From Paramacrobiotus metropolitanus (lineage: Eukaryota > Tardigrada > Eutardigrada > Parachela > Macrobiotidae), in assembly GCF_019649055.1 (NCBI RefSeq), contig NW_026570289.1, positions 434,001-498,000 on the forward strand: a stretch of 64,000 nucleotides of DNA, written 5' to 3'. Below the pieces are notes generated by a model. It saw only the letters and a list, made by a program, of their open reading frames with translations. It was not told the origin of the DNA and did not search any database. A program made the position numbers and the translations under genes. How positions within the stretch are numbered: position 1 is the first letter of the stretch; each line of letters starts with the position of its first letter. Of this stretch, positions 35,203-46,544 are shown piece after piece.

Positions 35203-35790
35203 TGAGCAACCGAGGTTTTCGTAATCATATGGGTCGGTACGCAAAACGCTTTGTGCCTCCACCGCCCCAACCCGTGCACGATTCGACGCAGTCGTCCGCC
35301 AAATCGCTGGGCTTTGACCTTGAACCTTAAAACGTTTGTGCCCATAACGACGAAGATCTCGCCTGGGCAATGAACGTGGGGATCGTGCTGTTTCCGCAGA
35401 TCGACTTTGAAAATGGCAAACAATATTATGCGTTTGGTTTCGACAAAACTGTGATATACTTTTAGGGAGATAACGGAAAACATTTTAGGAAAATGCCCTA
35501 TGGCATTTTCCATCATCCAGACGAAGTGTGGAGACGATTTTATCGATCAGCGCCGTGTGAAATGGATCCGCGCCAGAAACCAAAGCCATGGAGTTGCTCT
35601 GGTCGTCTTCGAAAGCGCTGATTACCAAAAATACTTGTCTCAACACGCCATGTTGCAGATGACGCGGAAGATGAGCTTGTGGGTAAGGCAGACCTTTTTA
35701 TCGGTTACGCGGGGCAAAATTTTTAGCGGCAACTATTGTCCTTATTCGAAGAAAAATACTGCCATAATTTGAAGGCGAAAGAAATTTGCT
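35203..35790 (+). pseudogene. Decayed or unresolved spliced gene, coding-like stretches
   Basis: One frame begins MSNRGFRNHMGRYAKRFVPP and meets a stop at 35,329, then continues as DEDLAWAMNVGIVLFPQIDF up to another stop near 35,465. A different frame from 35,466 (after TATACTTTTAG, a possible acceptor) reads NQSHGVALVVFESADYQKYL, faintly like the RNP1 strand of an RRM, and ends at a possible donor (SLW then GTAAGG) at 35,681. Either small introns I cannot place remove the stops or the gene is dead. The function is not assigned. Confidence 0.3.
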
Positions 35791-36200
35791 AGTCTGTTAA
35801 AATATATGTAGGAATTGTATCCACTGAAACTGATGTGACGCATGAAGTTGTGCGGCAAATACTTATTTAATGTTTTTTTAGTCGGGAAAGCTGACGGACT
35901 TTTTGGTTCTGGTGCATGTGAACGAAGACAAATGACGCCAGCATTATCCAGGAATTTACCAGAATTTGTTTCCGCCAGCTGGTATTCTGGCGCTTGAAAA
36001 GCTTTCTCCTCAGTGCTATATAAATGGTGGCCTTCCTGGGATCAACTTGCGTGCTACGAACAGCTCGATCATTATTGGCGATTTTAATAATACGCATATC
36101 AACCATTAGGCATAACGTGCACGAGTTCGCTACACGAGATTTAGGTAGGTTTTGTTTTTATTCAGCTTGGTTTCTGTTGAAAAATAATTTTCGTTATTAG

Positions 36201-36945
36201 TTTCGGATGTCAGCTTCGGGAAATTTCCCATCCCGGCCATGCAGGAAGGGCAAGGACCAGTGTTTCCGCCACGTGAAGCTGGAACCGGTTGGGGCAAAAT
36301 CAGCCAGGTGAATTATCTTACAATCCTTCGTTTATTTAGTTTTTAATTTTATTACATGTGCTAGGCGGAGGAATTGGCGGATATCAGCACGAAGATTACC
36401 AAGACAACGCTGGCGGCGCGAGCGCGTATAACGGCAACGGCGGTGGCGGAGCGGCGTATCACGGCAATGGCGGCGGGAACGTAGCTAACCCCAACAACGG
36501 TGGCGGCGCGACCGCGTGTCACGGCAACGGTGGCGGAAACGTAGCTTACCAGGGCAGCGGCGCTGGGGGAGGCACGCATCGGAGCAACGGCGGCGCAGCT
36601 TTGGATGAAACAGTGGCATCAACATCCACCGGATATACTGGCGCGACTGGGGCTTTTCGCTATGCACCACCGGAAAGTATGTCGCAATTTACGTTCCCTT
36701 CCCTCTCATGTTTGGCTTATTTAGTTCATTGTTATAGCGTACATGGAGCGCTACATTGAAGACCGTACTGGGATTTCTTCGTCTGGACAGCCGATGGACA
36801 ACGAAGAGATGGTGCATCTCTCCATCGAGATTGCGCAGAAAGCCTTAAAGGAGCCGGGCGGTCTGAAAGAAGAAGCGAAACAGTGGGTTCACTGTGGACG
36901 CTGCGAGAATGCATGCATGTATTTTAGTCCTGAACATTTGTCATT
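36201..36945 (+). CDS. Gly-rich spliced gene, probable continuation, frame uncertain
   Basis: A first exon (36,201-36,313) reads SFGKFPIPAMQEGQGPVFPP and ends at GTGAAT. A second (36,365 to about 36,675) is Gly/Asn-rich: repeats of the type A(Y/C)HGNGGG. It ends PPE before GTATGT, and a third exon near 36,740 reads YMERYIEDRTGISSSGQ, then EMVHLSIEIAQKAL and WVHCGRCENAC. The phase between the first two exons does not match, so either a boundary is wrong or the gene is broken. Gly-rich repeats occur in RNA-binding, cuticle and silk-like proteins; I cannot choose. Confidence 0.35.
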
Positions 36946-37009
36946 ATTACGATACCTGTTGCATGGCCATCATAAAAGCTTAGTGCGCCGCAATATTTAA
37001 TTCGGCATT

Positions 37010-39050
37010 TATTTGCATGTCTTAAATATTTATTGTAAGAGTTAACGGAATGTCATGCGCCGCAATACCAGCAATTATCGAGTTATTTGTCTTAATTGTT
37101 AACTCTTCACGATCATTGTGCGCCGCAATGTATGCTGCGGCGATCATCTGCTGTACTTGTTGTTTGTCGTTGTGTATGAATAAAATTGCTAACAAATCGT
37201 TTATCCATAAAATCTCTGCATTGCAGATCTCGGAATAAAAAGAAGCGCAAAAAGGATCATTTTGGATAAAGCATTTTGGAGCGCTAGGCTTACACATTAT
37301 TTTAAACTGGCTTTTCGACAATAAAGAATCTGTTGTCTTGTGCATTTTATTGTATTGGCTAAACATAATAATCACATATTGCAGCGGGATCTTAACCATA
37401 AATGCCGCAATTGGTATTGCGGCGCATTTAAGAAAAGTGAACGAATATTCACAGAAAAGCGAACATATGCGCAAAAATAACGATGCCGCAAACTTTATAT
37501 TAAGAATGTCGTAAATCTACTTGCCGTAACAAAAAATGCGGCGCGAAATACATGTTATTTTAACAGATTTCTTGCACCGTTTTCTGAGTTTGACACCGTA
37601 CTCTACTAACTGTATTCCCAAATAGGACGGACACACATTTGCCGTAACAAAATTGCGGCGCATAGGCAATAATATACTGGAATGGTGGAACCACCAGAAA
37701 ATTAAATGACCGTGTGTTATTCTAAATAAAATTTTAAACCGTAATCGTAGAATATAATGCCAAACTCTCTCAAAGTCAACTGTACAATATTTGCTCAAAA
37801 CATATAACAAAAAAGCTTTTGTAAACTTGGTTCCTTATAGCAAAAAAGTGCATGGATACCCAACGTGATATTCAAGCCAGCGCTGTTATTATTATGTTTT
37901 ATCGAATACGTTGCATCACTGATTTCGTTTTTGCCGCACATTTTTACTCGGCGCTTAGGACAGAACAATTTTTTAAGGGGTGAGCGAATCAGTAATAATT
38001 TTGTCTTAACTTTGCTGCGCACACAACATCGAATTAAATTGATAAGTGTAATGAGCAGTACCAGTTTGCAATGCAATGTAGTACGCTGCAGCGTACTACA
38101 TTAAATCGCTGTCCGAGTTTAGTTAAAAAGTAGTGCTTTGATAAATTTTGCGACACAGTACAAAAGCATTCTTGCACAGAATGTTGAATTAGCCACCAAG
38201 TAGGTACAGGGCCGCATTAAAAAAGAAACTGGTCAAAATAAACCGAAAAAAAATATTTTTTGGATTAGAACTCCGGGCCTCTTAGCAAAAATTTGCATGG
38301 ATACCGCGTACGCTGTACTCTAACTGACTTTAGTGTAGTTCAGTTCTTTCCATAGATCTGCAATGTTACTGTTTCTTACATGCGTTTGTTATGGGCAACG
38401 CTACTTTAAATCTTTCCGCATCTAGTGGTTGGGTCATAAATTTATTTATTTAGCTGAACAACATTTTGAAGAAAATATTCTTCTACTAGTGTCATATCCA
38501 GGAGTAAACGAACAACATCGTTAGCAACAAAAGTTTCACATCAGGCGCGTACAACAAATACATATTCAAAAATACAGCAGCTATATAGATAATCATCCTA
38601 AAACTGTCTTGAACCCGGTCATGTATGCAATCGTGTGAAAGGCTAGACAACGGCAGTGTCTGGAATGCAAAGCTTTAAATACTGTGAGAAAGTATCATGC
38701 ATCCACTCACCTAATATTTAACGTAGAACAAAAGGAGGTTCCAGTACGCCAAATCGACCACGGATCCGATATAGGCATCTCGTACTATACCGCCGTCTTC
38801 TCCGGAAGTTTCCTTCCGAAGCGGCGATGTTTTAAGTGGTCCAAGAAGAAAGCTAGACATTTTATTTTGTTTAACATTTTGTTCAACTAAGTGCTTGGTC
38901 CTTTGAGTCTGCAACGGCTGCACTCAAAGCTGACGTATGACACCGCCCATATGAAATCGCGGCAGCCAATCGAAATATATGTGCACACGTTGCACCACTT
39001 TCTCTTTTAACCGATTGTGAGTTTTGACAAAAATTTTTTTGTTCATTTAA
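37010..39050. other. Repeat-bearing stretch without a recognised gene
   Basis: Holds the second half of the GCCGCA motif cluster and a perfect 28-bp palindrome at 38,075-38,102. Frames such as 37,022-37,474 (minus) and 38,684-38,890 are short and unrecognised. Confidence 0.4.
38075..38102. repeat. Perfect 28-bp palindrome
   Basis: The half-site AATGTAGTACGCTG is followed directly by its exact reverse complement, with no loop. Confidence 0.95.
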
Positions 39051-39689
39051 CAATTTGTCGTTTGTAGGATGATGTTCTCGGTGGATGGACTTACACGTTA
39101 CATCGTCCACGGGGTTCGAACCCCAACCCTTTTGGACTCGTTTACCCTGTTTCAGAATATACCATTCGAACATATGAACTTTACGTCTGCCTTATACTGG
39201 CTGGAACAATTTTACAAGGAATTGATATCAATGCTTTTTTGCACCCATAATGTTGGTCCAAAGGACCGAGTTCAAACTGATTTTCGACACCCAATCATGT
39301 GTATGGTACCCTCTCCACGAAAACGATGTTTGCAAAGAACTGACCCCGGAAGCCATTACAGCAATAATAGAAGGAATAAATCGGTCGGGAGGAGCGTTTT
39401 TTGCGTTAGACCCGTTAGTGAGTTACACATTCACCTTATGTCGCAACATTTCAGCGACGGAGCGACGTTGCCTGAGAAATTCCAACTTCCGGATTGCAAA
39501 ATTCTAAGAACGGCACAAAAGTGTCATCCTAATTGCGCAAAACCTGTACCAGGATCGGTCGGACTCTTCGTGCTGTGCCAGAGCAATCACTGTTGGCCTA
39601 GCAATCGTCCAAAAAATGCGAAACCTCAAATATATCAAGGACTCACAAGAAGCGGAACAATTCAATTTGCAAAGCGTCTGTGCCGGTAG

Positions 39690-41110
39690 GCACACAGCAG
39701 AAAATTGCCTATGGGTCTTTGTGGTTGCAAAAGCGTTGCAACAGACTTCCCTAACCGATACCATTCAGTGCCTTCGGACAAGGTACCAACATATTCAGTG
39801 TATGGATACTCCGTTTTTGCAAACAAAAAGTGGCGAATGTTACAAGGGGAAACAGACTCTTGCAGTGTGTACTGCAATGGACTTTATTGGTGACTCTCTC
39901 GACTCAAAACTCTCAACTAAAAAGCAGCTCCAACTAAAACAGCAGCCTCGAAACTCGCGATGAAATCGCGCTTATATTGGCGGCAAACGCCAAACATCAA
40001 AGCTTGAAAATAGAAAGCAAAACATAAACAACAGGTTACGCAATCAAAATTCATGGGAAGAACACGCCTATGGGCGTGAAGGCATTCCCGATGACATCAT
40101 ACAAATGACATCATAACACAAAATAAAAAAGACAGCCATTTCCGATGTTTTCGAATGATTTTGATTGTACAGACTCTTATTGGTCAGACGTCCACTAGCG
40201 GGTGTGGTCGTATACATGTACGCCTATGCACTCGGTATCTTTTCTCATATCGGCTATATACTAGCATTCTTTCTCCCATACACTGTCTTAGCGTACGCGC
40301 TACTAGTACAGTGTAGCTGACTGTGCGGGGATACTGTTTTTATTTTTTGTTTTTACTCTTCTAATTCTAATATTAGACAGGAATATAAATTACTAGCAAA
40401 ACTAGGAACTTATATTCGTACCTGATATTAGAATCAGTATTTTATGCCCGTATGCGGAGATTTGCCATGTGCTGAACACGAACGGACAAGAGATCGTGAG
40501 GACCCTGATGCAGGCAACAACACGGCAGTACAATTCATAGTCTGAAATTATGAAAGAACCGACAGAATTTCTGAGTATGGACTGTACTGCCGTGTTGTGC
40601 CTTTTCCCAAGCTTCGTCTCGAAATCCATCTAGGCGCGCACGATTGAAATTTCCTGTGGACAACTGAACTTATGAATTCTAGTTGTCAACAGCGAATTTT
40701 AGTCGCGTGCTGTGCCTGCCCGACGACAATCTCTGCGCGATGCTTCTATAAGACAGAATCTCCCTCAGCCGTAATCAAACAATCATGACCATGATTTAAA
40801 AATTTATGGCACAAATCATGGCCATGAATAGATGATTACGTGCTGTGCCCTGCCACGCTCGAGGTTTGTGGACTACGTCCACCGATTTTTATATTTTTGA
40901 AACATAATGAATTTACTGTGATATGTATTTTTTCTATGATATTTATAGTTCTCTTTATTTTTTATTCGTTTTCTATAGTTTTCTATATTGTTCTACGTTT
41001 TTCTTTTTGTTGCTAATTATTTTGTTTTTATTTTTGAATATTTTTTTAATCATGATCCATGTGTACATGGGCGTGCCCAGCGACCGGTGCAACAAAATCA
41101 TCGGGAGACT
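39690..41110 (+). repeat. Hairpin-rich repeat, copy A (partner 50,675-51,765)
   Basis: Two blocks match the partner in order and orientation: 39,700-39,835 with 50,680-50,805, and 40,124-41,100 with 50,806-51,755. Copy A has about 285 bp extra between them. The element contains several hairpins, including 40,365-40,436 (CTAATATTAG...CTGATATTAG) and 40,513-40,532 with 40,583-40,602 (ACACGGCAGTAC...GTACTGCCGTGT). No long frame is conserved between the copies, so it looks non-coding. Confidence 0.75.
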
Positions 41111-41366
41111 GCGTAAGCTGGCGCATGGAAACCATACCTATGACCGCGCAACAAAAACAGCGATAAAAATTCCGCTGGTCGGGCTCGATGGCTCCGGTGT
41201 CCAGCGCGCATAGCTGCTGTAGACGCTGTCCGATGAGCTCCAGCTGCTCCTCATACCGTCCTACTCCTGCGGCGGCGTCGCTCGTGTTGCGCGCGGTTTT
41301 GTGCGCACTAATCAGGACGCGGGTCCGATTTTCGCCCCGCAGGGCCAGGTCAACTTGAGCACTGGC

Positions 41367-41690
41367 TTACGGCTGCAGGATGACCTGGCTGTTATTCGAC
41401 GGTGACGCGAAGGTCCGGTTACCGGCCAAATAGGTCATACACCACCGGTACGCTTCATTGGGATCCGTCTGGAAGTTCCGCTGCCGAGCGCCGGATGGCT
41501 GCCGCTCCCCAGTCGCCAATAGACCAGCCTCTTCCGCCGCGAGCCTACACTCGCGCCCACCCGTGCGGGCTTCCTGAGCGATGTTATGCTTAATTGCTGC
41601 GATGTCGGATTCAAGCCCGCGGCGCAGCTCGAAGGAGGCCTCGACGGCGGCGCTAACACGGGTTAGCTGGAGGAATACCCGAAGCTGCAA
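41367..41690 (-). CDS. Hypothetical G+C-rich frame
   Basis: A 107-codon minus-strand frame in a patch (41,100-41,690) of clearly higher G+C than its surroundings. It is rich in Ala, Arg and Glu with a helical look (VSAAVEASFELRRGLESDIA). No domain is recognised. Base composition unlike the neighbours suggests inserted sequence, perhaps a transposon gene fragment. 41,782-42,000 (minus) may be a related fragment (TPEQLWDAGLHNAGNCG). Confidence 0.25.
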   Translation of the reverse strand: MQLRVFLQLTRVSAAVEASFELRRGLESDIAAIKHNIAQEARTGGRECRLAAEEAGLLATGERQPSGARQRNFQTDPNEAYRWCMTYLAGNRTFASPSNNSQVILQP

Positions 41691-42327
41691 ATATATATTT
41701 TTATTAATACGTTGTAGATTTCTATTTAGATTAATATATATTATCTATTACTTGTTATTTATTCAATAAATTACTTTTTAATTAATTTGTTTTTACTACC
41801 ATACTACGGCGCCCGGCAGCATTAAGCGCGAACAGATGTTGGTGAACCGGTCCGCAGTTGCCAGCATTGTGTAAACCAGCATCCCATAGTTGCTCCGGGG
41901 TCATATGTGCGGTAAAAATAGTGCGTGCTGTTATCTGCCATTTTGAGCCGGAAGGGTACAAATAAAAATTATTAGAAATTTCAAGATCAGTACAGCGCAA
42001 ACTAAATTTTTTTCGTATCTGTCTTGACCTCGGGATATTTTGTGTTGCCAGGTGGTTTTATTAATATGATTATGTATGTACTTTGGTCAGTATACATGAT
42101 GTATGTACAGATACAAAGTATGTATTTATAATAAGTACTGTATGTATTTTTATGTACTATGGATACTTTAATGATGGATGTATCAATTAGTGTACTGTAA
42201 ACTATTAAATGTATACGTTTATAAATTAAATTAATACGTATGTACAGATGCTATGTACCGGAAGTGTCTACATGTGTATATGCCACCTGCCGGTTGACCT
42301 TTCGGTATATATATATGCACCTGGCGG

Positions 42328-42436
42328 GATTAACCTTTTGACATCGGCCGTTGCGGCCGTCGGTTTTTTTAATTTATTCTATTGTTGCACCTGATAAATA
42401 TTTAAATCCTGGCTACTTTTACAGTACTCTCTACCA
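42328..42436 (-). repeat. Right arm of the wide inverted repeat (partner 33,440-33,550)
   Basis: Reverse-complement match to the left arm: GTTGCACC, TTTAAATCCTGGCTACTTTTACAGTACT and the ACATCGGCCGTTGCGGCCGT block (broken here to stay short). The frame at 42,443-42,706 just outside is unrecognised. Confidence 0.65.
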
Positions 42437-42709
42437 ACGGAGATGATAAAGTGTCCCTCGCATATATTCAATGCCCTGATAATAAATCTAAAAAAAAGTG
42501 TGCCGACCACACGAGCTCGCAGTAATGGAGGCGCTTGTTCTTCGATGCAAGTTTTTAAGGATGTTGCAAAATGTGGTTTTGACCGATTAGATTTTGAAAT
42601 GCCTGACCTGAACGGGAATATAATACCACTAGCAGACCCCGCGCAAATTGCGCGCTTAAGTCCGGTAAGAATTATTACCTTTCCATCACTAAACGCAAAA
42701 CTATAAAAT

Positions 42710-44500
42710 AACGATTACAAATTTAATTTTAATGAGCAAAGCTAGTGCAAGTTTGATTTATTTCCGTTGGCAAAATAATGCTTTAATGGCTGAACGTCTC
42801 AGTCTCGTTGATTTGTTGGCTTAGATTGCAGAATAACGTTAAACCAGGAGTTCTCAATTCTGAAAGTTTTCTCTCGAAAGTTGCCGTTTTCATGCGCACC
42901 TTATTATTTGTACAGACAGTAAATAAATACTAAACAGATAAGTTCGGGAGGACTCAGGAGGAGACAGTAAACAAATATCAAATAGATTAAATGTGGCCGG
43001 AATATATATTTTCCCGATCGGCGCGGGCGTCCCGTTACAGTATCATACCACAATTGCTGCCGAGCGCTGGCACGGTTCAACATCCCGAGTTTTCTGTTTT
43101 TGTATTTTAGGTAATCGTGCATAACAAATATTCTAAAAGTAGAATCCAAATAAGCGTGTTTCTCACGTCAGAATTTTTGGATGTTGAACGAAAGCGTTGA
43201 CAACTTACATTTATAGCAAAATTAAACCGTTTGATTTTCGCAAAGGTAACTGGTATAATTAAGGTTCATAACTTTTCAATTTCATATAAATGAAATTCTA
43301 AATGGAATTTTCATTTTCATACGTGATTGTCATAAAAATTGTAAAAAGCCACATCAATTTACATGGAAATTGTAATAACATAAAATTTAGGTGACTTCCT
43401 TTCTTTTAAAATTTTTTGAAAATCACAGGGGGGCCCATTCGCTCATGCACTCGAGCTCGGAGCCAAATTTCCCGCTATCACTGTGACTTTTCCGTGTTTT
43501 AGTGAGCCGGCACATCACACCCGGCTCACTGCTAGTAAAAACTGTTTTTTCCGCATTTCTGAACCCCTAATCTGTCCACAATAACAATCTGATTCCAGTA
43601 CTTGTTAGACCACCGCTGTGGTGCACGCTTAATAATCAGAAAACCAAAATGTAAAAAATTTCCGTAATATGTCCCCACATTGATAGAGTCCTGCAATATC
43701 GTCCCCTCCCGGCTCCCCTACCTTTGTACGCTGTTTTGCCGTGACTTTGAAGCTCTGAAGGAGCAAACGATTTTATACTTTCGCCCTTTCCCACCTCCCC
43801 CTACCCCCCACCCCCCGAAATACGGTGCCCTCAATAGCGTCCCCTTCCGAAGGCCTTACAAAATTTGGCACTAATTGGACATTGATCAGTTTCCTTATTG
43901 CCATACTACGGCACCGTAACTCTGCAAGGACTATTATAAGCTGCCCACTACCAAACCACTTTGGGAGGAGACTATTTTACCTATGGACCTTTGAACCGTT
44001 CGCAATGGGATAGCACGTTGATGTTGATTTTTTTAAAACTTGACTTGCTTTTTAAAAATGGCTTTTTAGAAAATTTATTAATTCAGGGCTATCACTGCAG
44101 AGCCATAAAAGTGATGGCTATTGATTGTTGTGAATTGTGATGTGCTAACGAACCTGGTGCTCGAATGCATTACTCGCATAATCGCATTGGCATTGCCCTT
44201 CGCACTCGAGGTGGGAGTTACAGCGTTAACTGGTTTTTGACGTTCCCGTAGGTTTTACATGTTAGATTTTCGAATTTTTTCTCAAACCTGGTTTTGGTTT
44301 TCACAAACTGAGTTTTTTGGGCTCATCTGCTTAACTTGCGCTATCGAATGATACATAGACACTAAGTTTTGCTTTCTGTGTCGTTCAGAAAAGGGAGAGC
44401 GACACGAATTTTGTGCACCATTTTATTCTTTTATTATAAAGGATTCAAACCTGGACAAACCATTTTGCAATTAAATTTTTGCGAGAGACCTCAAAAACCT
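42710..44500. other. Intergenic stretch without a recognised gene
   Basis: A/T-rich with a C-rich run near 43,790-43,820 (CCCCCTACCCCCCACCCCCC). No gene is recognised. Confidence 0.45.
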
Positions 44501-44506
44501 TCCTCC

Positions 44507-44953
44507 ATGACTGACGAAGTTGTACCAACGCATGTACCTGCACAGGTATATCTGAAATTATTATCTCCAGAGTATCCAGCGCCATCTAGCGGATACAATC
44601 AATACGGCTACGGTGTTTTTGGAAACTTTTTTGGAAGTTTGGCACCAACGGCTAGACATGTCATCTTTCCCAGTCTAGTAAAGCTGAGCAGAGCTGTTGT
44701 GTCGGATGTTTTATCAAACAAACACAAACTAATTGACTCTGCTCAGAATAGAACAGTAGAGGCGATGACCGATATTGCTACAAAAATGCAACGCGGAAGT
44801 GGATGCAAGCGCGGCCGAAGGCATAAGCGGCGAACTCAAAAGCTTCAAGTCATTCTGAAACCGAAGGTTCGTCGTCGACGTGAGCTAAAGTCTCGTCGTC
44901 GAAAACCCTTACGCAAACGCGGATTCTCTGGCCTGCCCAAAGTTTTTTGGTAG
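44507..44953 (+). CDS. Polinton/adintovirus-like small basic virion protein
   Basis: A 148-residue frame from the ATG at 44,507; the frame itself opens upstream at 44,369, but only this start gives a protein of the usual shape. It has a Pro/Tyr-rich N-terminus, GVFGNFFGSLAPTA at about residues 34-47, an amphipathic helical middle, GSGCKRG, and a strongly Arg/Lys-rich tail. In Polinton (Maverick) elements and adintoviruses, small proteins of this kind, compared with adenovirus pVI or core proteins, sit next to the capsid gene, as here. It is the only gene of this module without an internal break. The exact protein equivalence is inference. Confidence 0.55.
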   Translation: MTDEVVPTHVPAQVYLKLLSPEYPAPSSGYNQYGYGVFGNFFGSLAPTARHVIFPSLVKLSRAVVSDVLSNKHKLIDSAQNRTVEAMTDIATKMQRGSGCKRGRRHKRRTQKLQVILKPKVRRRRELKSRRRKPLRKRGFSGLPKVFW

Positions 44954-46184
44954 AAAATCCTAAACAGCATCACGGAAGGAATTCATCCATTCTTATCGTT
45001 GTGCCTAAAGTCGGAGCTAGACCACTGGTCTATGTCCCCAACACAAGCACTAGATGTCACCGTGAAAAGGGCGGACGGGACAAATCCGCCTGCAGCAGCA
45101 GCTTTTGGTACTGTCAACTTATTCTCCTGTAGCCTCTTCTCCGGCCATTAATTATTATTTACCAATGAACCAGTATCTACTATACCTACACTTGCACACT
45201 ATGGTGCGTTTTTTGAGCATTTATTGAATTATGGAAGCAAAGCGAAAGACCAGGTGCGACATATGGTTTTATTCTCGATACTGCGAGCGCCCATGATACA
45301 ACACCACTGACTTTAGTGAATCCGAATCCGAATAACGATATCTTAAATAAAGGATACTTAGCACGAAGAAAGTATGTTCAGGACGGAAGTATATGGCACA
45401 TGATTTGTAAGTTTCCTAGCGATCTTGCCAACCAGCCGCTTCTTATTCCACCTAAAAGTGATATTAAACTGTCCCTTACACGATCCCGGGATCAATTATC
45501 TCTAATGGCTTCCGACAATGCTGCCCATCTTAAAATTAGAATCGAAAATGCGGTTTTAAAGCTAAAAAAAAGTGAAACTGGACCCGGATTTTTATTGGCT
45601 CACGATATGCTTTTGCGAAAAAGAAATGCTGTAATACCGTTTGTTGAGTCTGGGCTCTTGGAACTTACAATACCACAAGGAAGTACTCTGTGGTCTCGTG
45701 ACGACCTTTTCCGTGGTGTTATTCCAAAAAAGATGCTTGTTGCATTTGTTGACTCTAGAGCCCTTGCCGGAACTTTTACAAAGAACCCATACAAGTTCCC
45801 TCACCTAACTATAAATCAGATTGTTACGTATGTGAATTCTGAACCTGTTCCCAGTAAACCGCTACAACTAACACCCACAGCCGGAAATCACAGAGATGGA
45901 TACCTCAGCTTGTTAGAAACTAGCGGAAGGTTGTTTAAGAGCTCGAGTTTGTTATTTGACACAGCCGACTGGCCGTTAGGATACGCTGTGCCTGGGATTA
46001 ATCTGGAACCAGATGTTGGAGGTGGCTTTTGCTTGAACCCAACGAAAAAGGGTGTCCTAGGTCGTTCGTGTACGTTTACGACTGCAACAACCGCCACCTC
46101 TCCGTCCTAATATACTACAACCGGAACGGGCTTATTGAGATTGATTCCCGGAGAACCATCTTCTGTCCATACAAGCGTCTTTAA
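44954..46184 (+). pseudogene. F54H12.2-type capsid gene of a Polinton-like element, broken
   Basis: The reading continues directly after the stop of the small basic protein. An N-terminal part has HPF and KSELD, then the frame is lost. The longest open part (45,217-46,110, with a Met at 45,316) has NPNPNNDILNKGY, then FRGVIPKKMLVAFVDSRALA, FTKNPYKFPHL and Y..L..SGRL. This order of motifs is that of proteins annotated F54H12.2-like, which I take to be the capsid protein of Polinton-type elements. The last 40 or so codons lie in another frame, ending at 46,184. At least two frame breaks and no clear initiator ATG show it cannot make a full product. Confidence 0.7.
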
Positions 46185-46185
46185 A

Positions 46186-46326
46186 ATGGAAGCAATACAG
46201 ATGCTAGACATTATGAAACACGAAGCACAACGAAACCCCGTGGTTTGGTTTCTTGGTGTATACCCAAGAGACCGGTTGCCAGCCTTAAAGAATCCTAAGC
46301 TTCCGTTAGGACTGGGCTGTTGGTAG
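46186..46326 (+). pseudogene. Adenovirus-type cysteine protease fragment (Polinton PRO)
   Basis: A 46-codon frame begins two bases after the capsid stop and reads FLGVYPRDRLP, the N-terminal motif (F.GV...D.LP) of adenain-like maturation proteases. It ends before the catalytic His, Asp and Cys region. The truncation falls at a 22-bp tandem duplication (GGGCTGTTGGTAGCCGTATC twice, 46,314-46,358). Confidence 0.6.
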
Positions 46327-46358
46327 CCGTATCCTGGGCTGTTGGTAGCCGTATCCCA
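46314..46358. repeat. 22-bp tandem duplication between converging viral genes
   Basis: GGGCTGTTGGTAGCCGTATC plus two bases is repeated twice head to tail, at the truncation point of both the protease fragment (plus) and the neighbouring minus-strand frame. Confidence 0.9.
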
Positions 46359-46544
46359 TTTTATAAGGTCCACCATATTAGCATCAGGTATTGCAATCCC
46401 ATTGATGACTGGCTCATGCCGTGCAGATATACCGATTTCCGTGTGATCTATGAGAAACTTGAGCAGTGCTTCGGCTGCTTTCTTCTGGGTCTTTGGCATA
46501 TAGTCCAAAATTTTGTACGTGGTTGGAGAATCAACTTCATCCAT
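46328..46544 (-). CDS. Polinton-associated small protein, C-terminus lost
   Basis: From the Met at 46,544 the minus-strand frame reads ILDYMPKTQKKAAEALLKFL and later NGIAIPDANMVDLI. Small proteins with this pattern (lPk...ka..LL..l, then ng..i..sN..dLi) accompany the capsid gene in Maverick-type elements. The open frame extends upstream without a stop to about 46,615 and downstream into the tandem duplication, where the similarity ends. Its role in the virion is unknown to me. Confidence 0.45.

Larger units (their letters stand above)
33640..37950. repeat. Cluster of GCCGCAAT / ATTGCGGC palindromic motifs
   Basis: The string GCGCCGCA(A/G)T or its reverse complement occurs repeatedly, for example near 33,646, 33,765, 34,602, 34,650, 36,983, 37,055, 37,117, 37,402-37,425, 37,535 and 37,655. 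Many lie in opposed pairs 10-25 bp apart (TGCCGCAATTGGTATTGCGGC, here split: TGCCGCAATT, GG, TATTGCGGCG), so each can form a hairpin. The motif is rare elsewhere in the window. Its role is unknown. Confidence 0.6.

Noticed and set aside
35052-35516. 154-codon minus-strand frame
   Set aside because: It covers the plus-strand coding-like stretch (MSNRGFRNHM, RRM-like part) and has no recognisable feature. The plus strand is the better reading.
36361-36579. Minus-strand Ala/Val-rich frame opposite the Gly-rich exon
   Set aside because: Complement of GGC/GCC-rich codons; low-complexity shadow.
39062-39090. M13 exon 4 relic (GATGTTCTCGGTGGATGG after TTTGTAG)
   Set aside because: Resembles the D(D/N)LLGGW start of exon 4, but similarity ends after six codons, so it is probably chance.
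39100-39125. Possible tRNA gene from the palindrome GGGGTTCGAACCCC
   Set aside because: The B box is present by virtue of the palindrome, but no A box at proper spacing and no cloverleaf could be drawn.
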